The translations under genes and the position numbers were made by a program. 6,165 nucleotides of DNA from Gelria sp. (GTDB taxonomy: Bacteria > Bacillota > Syntrophomonadia > Syntrophomonadales > Syntrophomonadaceae), in the NCBI GenBank assembly GCA_012839665.1, contig DUMX01000168.1:1-6165 (forward strand). The letters are read 5' to 3'. Under the pieces are notes generated by a model that was not told where the DNA came from, did not search any database, and saw only the letters and a program-made list of their open reading frames with translations. The stretch's first letter is position 1, and each line of letters begins with the position of its first letter. This document shows positions 1 through 4,935 of this stretch, in pieces.

Positions 1-240
1 ATTGGCAGAAATATGCTGCGTAAACCTCATTTTGAGAAACGGACTAATGGCATATTTATGAATGACAAGGGGCGCAAGGTGTTCATTGAGGAATGGGAAA
101 AAAGACTGCAAACTACTATTAAACATCGTCAACTGGGGCGTAATGTTTCTTATCGCCGACTAATACGCATGGAGCTATACAAACTAGAAAAACATTTAAT
201 AGGTGAACGTGAATATGAACCGTTTGTTTCGAGATGGTAA
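1..240 (+). CDS. cas1: Cas1 integrase, C-terminal fragment (5' end outside window)
   Basis: Cas1 is the metal-dependent integrase that, with Cas2, inserts new spacers into the CRISPR array. The reading frame is open from base 1 and ends at TAA 238-240, leaving the last 79 residues. The ATG at 13 is an internal Met, not a start. The segment matches the end of I-B-type Cas1: HFEKRTNGIFMNDKGRK, then TTIKHRQLGRNVSYRRLIR, then KLEKHL and a final YEPFVSRW. This is the distal part of the helical C-terminal domain. The catalytic Glu/His/Asp residues known for the family lie upstream and cannot be judged. No frameshift is visible. The next gene is cas6, 126 nt away, with no cas2 between them, which differs from the usual cas4-cas1-cas2 block. 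Family assignment is confident; whether the full gene is intact is unknown. Confidence 0.93.
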   Translation: MGRNMLRKPHFEKRTNGIFMNDKGRKVFIEEWEKRLQTTIKHRQLGRNVSYRRLIRMELYKLEKHLIGEREYEPFVSRW

Positions 241-297
241 AGGTGCTTTCTAGCAAAAAGACAAGCTTTTCAGGAAATATAATGGAATGACGTGCTG

Positions 298-327
298 TTG
301 TCAGTAGTTTGTGATAACTTCTTAAAT
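298..327 (+). promoter_or_regulatory. candidate sigma-A-type promoter ahead of cas6
   Basis: This lies in the 126-nt gap after cas1, the longest non-coding stretch in the window and the natural place for an effector-operon promoter. TTGTCA at 298-303 matches five of six consensus -35 bases. TTAAAT at 322-327 matches four of six -10 bases, with an 18-nt spacer. A perfect TATAAT also occurs at 278-283, but nothing resembling a -35 box lies 16-18 nt upstream of it. Such matches are common by chance in AT-rich DNA, and cas6 may instead be read from a promoter upstream of cas1. Confidence 0.25.
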
Positions 328-335
328 AAGGTTAT
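314..335 (+). repeat. 22-bp imperfect inverted repeat in the cas1-cas6 gap
   Basis: ATAACTT at 314-320 faces AGGTTAT at 329-335. Reading inwards, the outer five base pairs are perfect, followed by one T-G wobble and one A-T pair. The dyad overlaps the candidate -10 box and ends 13 nt before the cas6 Shine-Dalgarno sequence. It could be a transcription factor operator or a small AU-rich hairpin. No U-tract follows it, so it does not look like a terminator. Chance is also plausible in AT-rich DNA. Confidence 0.3.
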
Positions 336-348
336 TTTCCGGTTTTAT

Positions 349-370
349 GGAGGTGAAAATGGTAAGGTGA
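349..370 (+). promoter_or_regulatory. cas6 ribosome binding site with overlapping four-codon mini-ORF
   Basis: GGAGGTGA at 349-356 is a strong Shine-Dalgarno sequence. The nearest start is ATG at 359, 5 nt after GGAGG, but it opens only ATG-GTA-AGG-TGA (359-370) in another frame. Its TGA stop overlaps the cas6 GTG at 367 in a GTGA arrangement typical of coupled starts. For the GTG itself the gap after GGAGG is 13 nt, longer than ideal. The site therefore either serves GTG directly, or ribosomes may start at ATG 359 and reinitiate at GTG 367. Confidence 0.6.
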
Positions 371-1110
371 GAATTATAATAACTTTTCAGGCAGAGCGCG
401 AGGTTGGACTACCAATACACTACAATCATATTTTACAAGGCTTTATCTATAATAATCTGTCCGATTATGATTACCGCCGGTTTTTACATGAAGAAGGGTA
501 TCAATATGAAAAACGGAAGTTTAAGTTATTTACGTTTTCGCGTTTGGAAGGTCGTTTCAGGATGGAGCGGGAACGACGAAGGATTTTCTTCGATTCTCCG
601 TTTCGTCTGGTAGTTAGTTCGGCAGTTGATAAATTTATAACCGACCTGGCGGAAACCTTAATAAGAGCTGAGTTGTTAACTATGGGGCGTAATGTGGTAG
701 AAGTAAGTGGAATTAGTGTGCAAAAGGATCCAGACTTTACCGATAAGTTACAGATAAAAATGATATCACCCATGGTTACTTATTCAACGATTGAGGAAAA
801 CGGACAAAAAACAACCCACTATTACTCTCCCTGGTCATCCCAATTTTCCGAACATACTCGCAATAATCTGATAAAAAAACACCAACTTATCCACGGTAGC
901 TTTCCTTCAACAGACCAGTTCACAATTTTTCCAAATGGCAATAGAGAACGTGATTTCCGTCGTATTATCAGCTTCAAAGGTAACCCCGTTAGCGCTTGGG
1001 CAGGGATTTACTGGTTGGTAGGTAATCCCGAGCTTATTAAGGTTGCTTACCATACCGGTCTTGGTTCTAAAAATAGCCAGGGATTCGGATGTTTTGAGGT
1101 GGTGAGGTAG
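367..1110 (+). CDS. cas6: Cas6 CRISPR RNA endoribonuclease (type I-B)
   Basis: Cas6 cleaves precursor CRISPR RNA within each repeat to give mature guide RNAs. The GTG start at 367 gives 247 residues, the usual Cas6 length, and an N-terminus (RIIITF) like the first strand of the family. The frame stays open back to a GTG at 292, but that extension has no Cas6 character. LPIHYNHILQGFIYNNL (15-31) is a classic Cas6 signature. By alignment from memory to Pyrococcus furiosus Cas6 (Tyr31, His46, Lys52), the likely catalytic residues are Tyr28, His41 (FLHEEGY) and Lys53 (KLFTFS). The glycine-rich RNA-binding loop GLGSKNSQGFG is at 231-241, near the C-terminus. All expected motifs are present and no damage is seen. 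The 55 nt after the stop, before cas8b, hold no terminator-like hairpin, so co-transcription with cas8b is likely. Confidence 0.95.
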   Translation: MRIIITFQAEREVGLPIHYNHILQGFIYNNLSDYDYRRFLHEEGYQYEKRKFKLFTFSRLEGRFRMERERRRIFFDSPFRLVVSSAVDKFITDLAETLIRAELLTMGRNVVEVSGISVQKDPDFTDKLQIKMISPMVTYSTIEENGQKTTHYYSPWSSQFSEHTRNNLIKKHQLIHGSFPSTDQFTIFPNGNRERDFRRIISFKGNPVSAWAGIYWLVGNPELIKVAYHTGLGSKNSQGFGCFEVVR

Positions 1111-1154
1111 AAAAATCTAAGCACTAAGGATATGCAATAAAACAAAGAGAAAGC

Positions 1155-1160
1155 AGGTGA
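1155..1160 (+). promoter_or_regulatory. ribosome binding site that decides the cas8b start
   Basis: AGGTGA ends 5 nt before ATG 1166. The alternative in-frame GTG at 1157 lies inside this Shine-Dalgarno sequence and has only a weak purine run upstream. ATG 1166 is therefore preferred. Confidence 0.65.
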
Positions 1161-1165
1161 TATAT

Positions 1166-3265
1166 ATGTTATCTTATGACCTCATGCGTATAGGGCGGGT
1201 AATTCGAGGTTCCAGTGTTGCACCAACGGATATATTGAAACTGGTATCTGATGTAGCAAGTAATCAGGCAAGGAACTTTCTAGCTAAAGTCATTATTGTT
1301 GAAGTGGATAAGCGCAATAACAAGTCATGTGACGTAGCTGTATTGCCGATTCGTGAATGTGGGAGCTGGGTTGCAGAGACGAAAAAGCGGTCGGTTTTTG
1401 TTCCCGATGTTAATCAGGCATTGGCTTTTCCTTTTATTATTCCAAGTGGTGGCAATCCCATACATGCTCAAGGTATATATCCGGTAGCTGCATATCCCGT
1501 CTACGAGCGTCATTTCAAAGATTTCAATGACAAAGAGGGTGGCATTACCGCGTACTTATCGAGTCGACTTGAACGGACAATCGATATTAATCTGGAACCT
1601 GATGAAATTTCCAAAATAGCTAGTTCTATTAAGAAAGTTTTACCGGGGATTAAATTTGAAGGAAAGAAATTAGGATTAATGGTTTTGGCTATTATCCAGG
1701 ATGATAGCCCACATTTTCTAATCAAACCCGGGGCGGATACAGACGGTTATTTAATATTAGGAAATAGTCAACTGAATCCGGGATTGCGAATAGCTGTCGA
1801 TACTGACAAGCTTTTATCCAACTTCTGGGTAGCCAAGTTTGTTGAAGGGGAAGCCGGTGGGCATAAGGATGAAGGTATTTGCAGTATATGTAAAAAGTCT
1901 GGAGCTGTAGTATCTGCATATAACAAGGCTCTTTACTGGCTGCCTACTACCTGGGAAGCTCCCTTGTCCTTTGGCCGGGATAAGGATTTGGTTGAAAGTA
2001 TAGCCCTTTGTACAGAATGTTATTCTGACTTGACCTTGGGGGCCAGTGTATTTAGTAAAATGTCACAAGAACTTGACCGGGTTTTGACAAAAGAGGTTTT
2101 TGCTCCGGTGGCATCTCCTATAGGAAAAGAGTATTCTTTGAAAGGCTCTATCAAGGATGTGATATATGGAAGCATGGTAACTTTGCCATTGGATGATCGC
2201 ATTTTAGATGATAAAGAGCTGGCAGATGAATGGGTTTATTCCATATCTGACATTATAGGCGGTGACACTCCTTTAGACGTAATAGGAAGAAAAGGAACAA
2301 GTAAAACCAGGCACCTTAAAAACATTACTGGTTTTGAGGCGAGACTGCCAGAGGAATGGGATAACGAAGAATTTCGCTTAACGCTAATCTATTTCTCTGG
2401 GGATCCTGGCAAATTAAACATTCACTTAAGAGCAGTAATTAGTGATGTGCTTCCTACCACGGCCAGCCATCTTCAGGAGATATGTGAAGAATTACGAGAG
2501 CAAATCCAGGAAATCATTGACGATGGCTATATTATGCTGAGTGAAAAATCTATAGCTCGTAAGCAGCGACAGATTAGCACTTTACCTTACTTGCTTGCTA
2601 CTGCTTATGGACCACCGTATGTATGGGGTTCCATGGAAAAGGCCCTAAAACGAGAACCTTTGGATAAAACCTTGTTTTACAAAAATAGTAGTTCAAGGAT
2701 GACTCAATTAGGTAAATTACTTCCTGACAGTATTTTCGACCTGCAGCAGGAAACCATTGACTATTTGGCTATTAACCAGTTTTTGAGTCTTTATAATAGC
2801 AATTTAGCAAGTTCGAAAGGAGGTGAGGAGGGTATGAAAACGGCTATGGAACTAATCAGCGCTACGTGGAATACTCCAGTGGATGAGCTGCAGTTTGAAA
2901 CCTTGGACGAGTTAGGGTTTGCTGCTGGACAAGTAGTTCAGAGGTTCGGCAGGAGTTACTATGCTGGTACTAATAAAAAAGACTATATAAAGCACCGGAT
3001 TATGACTTTTGGCACCAGTTTAACTCCGGAAGTCATACATCATAAAGCGCTGGGGCGGATGGAAGAGTATGCAGCTATGCTGGGACTTGGAGTAGCTCCA
3101 GACGTGTTTAAGCGAGCAGCAGTAGTGTCCATGGGATTTGTTCAGTTTGAAGATGAAATAAAGAATAATAAGGATCGGTTTATGGCTGCTTTCTGGGCTG
3201 GTTATTCGCTAGGAAGAAAAGAAAAGGATGACGAATCTGATTCAAATGAGGAGGGGAATAACTAA
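1166..3265 (+). CDS. cas8b: Cas8b large subunit of type I-B Cascade (Csh1/TM1802-like)
   Basis: Cas8b is the large subunit of the crRNA-guided surveillance complex. In type I systems this subunit reads the PAM, stabilises target DNA and recruits Cas3. The protein has 699 residues from ATG 1166, a typical size for the Csh1/TM1802 family. Assignment rests on three things: its place between cas6 and cas7; a middle segment at about 405-439 (LTLIYFSGDPGK, then AVISDVLPTT) that resembles Csh1 proteins; and two CxxC pairs at Cys239/Cys242 and Cys282/Cys285 that could hold a zinc ion. The C-terminal part (557-699) looks like the helical small-subunit domain and has its own internal start. The last residues are acidic and low-complexity (DDESDSNEEGNN), and their codons also encode the cas7 ribosome binding site. 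The stop overlaps the cas7 start by 1 nt (TAATG). The exact Cas8b subgroup is less certain than the family. Confidence 0.88.
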   Translation: MLSYDLMRIGRVIRGSSVAPTDILKLVSDVASNQARNFLAKVIIVEVDKRNNKSCDVAVLPIRECGSWVAETKKRSVFVPDVNQALAFPFIIPSGGNPIHAQGIYPVAAYPVYERHFKDFNDKEGGITAYLSSRLERTIDINLEPDEISKIASSIKKVLPGIKFEGKKLGLMVLAIIQDDSPHFLIKPGADTDGYLILGNSQLNPGLRIAVDTDKLLSNFWVAKFVEGEAGGHKDEGICSICKKSGAVVSAYNKALYWLPTTWEAPLSFGRDKDLVESIALCTECYSDLTLGASVFSKMSQELDRVLTKEVFAPVASPIGKEYSLKGSIKDVIYGSMVTLPLDDRILDDKELADEWVYSISDIIGGDTPLDVIGRKGTSKTRHLKNITGFEARLPEEWDNEEFRLTLIYFSGDPGKLNIHLRAVISDVLPTTASHLQEICEELREQIQEIIDDGYIMLSEKSIARKQRQISTLPYLLATAYGPPYVWGSMEKALKREPLDKTLFYKNSSSRMTQLGKLLPDSIFDLQQETIDYLAINQFLSLYNSNLASSKGGEEGMKTAMELISATWNTPVDELQFETLDELGFAAGQVVQRFGRSYYAGTNKKDYIKHRIMTFGTSLTPEVIHHKALGRMEEYAAMLGLGVAPDVFKRAAVVSMGFVQFEDEIKNNKDRFMAAFWAGYSLGRKEKDDESDSNEEGNN
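2816..2826 (+). promoter_or_regulatory. strong internal Shine-Dalgarno for Cas11b within cas8b
   Basis: AAAGGAGGTGA is an 11-base perfect complement to the typical bacterial 16S 3' tail (TCACCTCCTTT). It lies inside the cas8b coding region, followed by a further purine run (GGAGGG, 2827-2832), and precedes an in-frame ATG at 2834. The gap from GGAGG to ATG is 10 nt. It is the strongest ribosome binding site in the window, stronger than those of cas6, cas8b, cas7, cas5 or cas3. Confidence 0.8.
2834..3265 (+). CDS. cas11b: Cas11b small subunit, internal translation product of cas8b
   Basis: This is a nested, same-frame product made of Cas8b residues 557-699 (143 residues, starting MKTAMELISATW). 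Cas11 subunits line the belly of Cascade and help hold the displaced DNA strand. Separate translation of a small subunit from inside the large-subunit gene has been shown experimentally for types I-B, I-C and I-D. Support here is the perfect 11-base Shine-Dalgarno at 2816-2826, the in-frame ATG, a length in the usual Cas11 range, and a mainly helical-looking sequence without beta-rich motifs. The segment just before the start (SNLASSKGGEEG) looks like a flexible inter-domain linker, as expected at such a boundary. A second in-frame ATG at 2846 is a weaker alternative. No separate cas11 gene exists in the window, so this fills an otherwise missing role. Confidence 0.8.
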   Translation: MKTAMELISATWNTPVDELQFETLDELGFAAGQVVQRFGRSYYAGTNKKDYIKHRIMTFGTSLTPEVIHHKALGRMEEYAAMLGLGVAPDVFKRAAVVSMGFVQFEDEIKNNKDRFMAAFWAGYSLGRKEKDDESDSNEEGNN

Positions 3266-4212
3266 TGGGTATTAATAGTGCTGAAATTATATTTATAAAA
3301 AGTGTTAAAGACGGGATTCCAAACCGCGACCCGTTAAACGACAGCAATGCACGGCGTATTTTCGGTGAAGAGGACGGAAGAATATCGCTATCTGATGTAA
3401 GTATAAAACGTGATATTCGTGATTATGTCATAGCCAAGTATCCGGACGGCGGACCGGACGGCAATAATTTTGTGTATGTTAGAGAGGAACGGACTGATGA
3501 TGGGAAACTACTTGGGCGCGGAAGTTTGGCTAAAACGCTTAAGGATAGAGCCGGAATTGAGTCTTCCAGTATGCAAGATGTACTAACATCTGTAGCCTTT
3601 GATGTACGTACTTTCGGGGTTGTATATAGTGTCAGCAAGGAAACCTTTAAGCTTACAGGTCCGGTACAATTTGGCTGGGCACATTCTATGCATCCGGTGG
3701 AAACACAGTATGTGCAGGGCACGGTTGTAATGCCTTCTAAGGATATAAAAGTAACAGAAGGAAAGGAGACCGAGGGTGCAGGGCAGGGTACGATATGGAC
3801 AAGCTATATGGTGCCATTTGCAGTTTTCGCCATGCCTGGAATTATCAACACAAATATTGCTCAGGAGACAGAGATGACAGAAGATGACGTGGAGCTTCTA
3901 TTAGAAGGGTTGTGGAATGGCACGCGTATCCGTCAAGCTCGTGGCAGGGGAATTCAGCAACCGCTTTTCCTGATACACGTAGAGTATAAAGACCCGATGT
4001 ACCGTATTGGGTACCTGGAAGAAAACATCAAACTGGTGATAGAAAGCCAGTCGGAAACACCTACTAAACTTGACGAGATAAAAATTGATGTATCTGATTT
4101 AACAAAAATTCTGGAAAACAACTGGGATAAAGTGAAGCGGGTAAGGTATTGGTTGGATCAACGAGTAGCCATAATAGGGAAATTACAAGGAGAGAGATGT
4201 GAAGAATGGTAA
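3265..4212 (+). CDS. cas7: Cas7 backbone subunit of type I-B Cascade (Csh2-like)
   Basis: Cas7 is an RRM-fold protein that polymerises along the crRNA spacer as the backbone of Cascade. It has 315 residues, normal for Csh2. The start overlaps the cas8b stop by one base (TAATG) and is preceded by GAGGAGGGG at 3248-3256, so translation is probably coupled. Family signatures in order are: the first strand with PNRDP at 19-23 (usually PNGDP); SDVSIKRDIRDYV at 43-55 (usually TDV-LKR-IRDYL); GPVQFGWAHSMHPVE in the middle; VPFAVFAMPGIINTNIAQ, followed by TEDDVELLLEGLWNG; and a final HVEYKD region. Gly to Arg in PNRDP is the one visible departure from the motif as I remember it. The protein is otherwise complete, with no frameshift or internal stop. 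Assignment is secure. Confidence 0.93.
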   Translation: MGINSAEIIFIKSVKDGIPNRDPLNDSNARRIFGEEDGRISLSDVSIKRDIRDYVIAKYPDGGPDGNNFVYVREERTDDGKLLGRGSLAKTLKDRAGIESSSMQDVLTSVAFDVRTFGVVYSVSKETFKLTGPVQFGWAHSMHPVETQYVQGTVVMPSKDIKVTEGKETEGAGQGTIWTSYMVPFAVFAMPGIINTNIAQETEMTEDDVELLLEGLWNGTRIRQARGRGIQQPLFLIHVEYKDPMYRIGYLEENIKLVIESQSETPTKLDEIKIDVSDLTKILENNWDKVKRVRYWLDQRVAIIGKLQGERCEEW

Positions 4213-4239
4213 GAGTACTGCTCAGGAAGGGGTGGGAAT

Positions 4240-4935
4240 ATGGAAGTGCTGGTTTTTGATATTAGGGGTTCATTGGCGCATTTTCGCCGACCAGATACCA
4301 CCAACACCCATGCAACCTATCCGTTTATTCCCTATACAACGATAAGGGGGTTAGCAGGCTCCATTATTGGGTTGCCGGATTTTAAAGGTACGGCTCGGGT
4401 AGGTATTAGATTAATGAGTTCTGTGCGTACTTCGGTTCAGCAAATGTCAATGCTGGGAAAAGGTTGGTTAGGGGGAGGGTCTGATATCAATAGACCTACT
4501 GCCATTGAATTAGTGGTTAGTCCTTATTATCGGATTTACTGGAGCGGGGACTATTATGAAGAGCTAAAAAACAATATTGCTAATAACCATAGCCATTACC
4601 ATACCTATTTAGGAAGTGCATTTGCGCTAACTAATCCCAGTTATGTTGGAGCTTATAATTATTTGGAAAAAGAGTTAACTGCTAAACATTTTGACTGTTT
4701 AAGTGTAATCCCTATGGATGCAGTTGATAAGCTAATCCCTGTACCAGGAACCCAGTACGGAAGGGTAGGGGGGATGCATCGTGAATATTACGGTGAAAGG
4801 CGATTTGGCACTACTACTAATGTACTATATGAATCTACAGGAGGCCCCATAAGAATTATTCCTTGCAATAATACAGGAACTGAAGATTATACATTTATTG
4901 AAACAGAGCAGGGTGAGATAATATGTCTATGGTAA
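4240..4935 (+). CDS. cas5: Cas5 subunit of type I-B Cascade (Cas5h-like)
   Basis: Cas5 caps the 5' handle of the crRNA and joins the Cas7 backbone to Cas8b. The gene encodes 231 residues, a normal size. ATG 4240 follows a purine-rich ribosome binding site (AGGAAGGGGTGGG, about 4224-4236) and lies 27 nt after cas7. The N-terminal RAMP strand with HFRRPDTTNTHATYPF (14-29), followed by IPYTTIRGLAGSIIGL (30-45), is the Cas5h signature; family members typically show AHFR, TYPFPP and T-GL-AAILG at these positions. A Gly-rich segment (GKGWLGGGSDIN) lies in the first half, and VGGMHREYYGERRF lies in the C-terminal part. The last 13 nt overlap the start of cas3, which suggests coupled translation. Nothing appears truncated. 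Confidence 0.92.
   Translation: MEVLVFDIRGSLAHFRRPDTTNTHATYPFIPYTTIRGLAGSIIGLPDFKGTARVGIRLMSSVRTSVQQMSMLGKGWLGGGSDINRPTAIELVVSPYYRIYWSGDYYEELKNNIANNHSHYHTYLGSAFALTNPSYVGAYNYLEKELTAKHFDCLSVIPMDAVDKLIPVPGTQYGRVGGMHREYYGERRFGTTTNVLYESTGGPIRIIPCNNTGTEDYTFIETEQGEIICLW

Noticed and set aside
256..270. Possible hairpin AAAAG/CTTTT after cas1 as a terminator
   Set aside because: The stem is 5 bp and mostly A-T, with no GC-rich core and no U-tract after it.
292..366. Longer cas6 reading frame from GTG 292, adding 25 residues
   Set aside because: The extension lacks Cas6 similarity and a good ribosome binding site at 292. The Cas6 first strand begins right after GTG 367, downstream of a strong Shine-Dalgarno.
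241..366. Degraded cas2 remnant after cas1
   Set aside because: All frames give only very short peptides or the open cas6 frame, and nothing resembles the Cas2 N-terminal strand or its conserved Asp.
404..613. 69-codon + strand frame inside cas6
   Set aside because: It is a shadow in another frame of a clearly conserved cas6, with no recognisable protein character.
3442..3462. Direct repeat CCGGACGGC twice, 3 nt apart
   Set aside because: It encodes the PDGGPDG turn of Cas7 in frame, is too short to be a repeat element, and shows no array-like periodicity.
3423..3722. 99-codon minus-strand frame opposite cas7
   Set aside because: It lies fully antisense to conserved Cas7 codons and has no domain or convincing start context. 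The same holds for the antisense frames at 501-773, 1325-1513, 1510-1725, 1722-1919, 2020-2202, 4942-5190 and 5384-5596.
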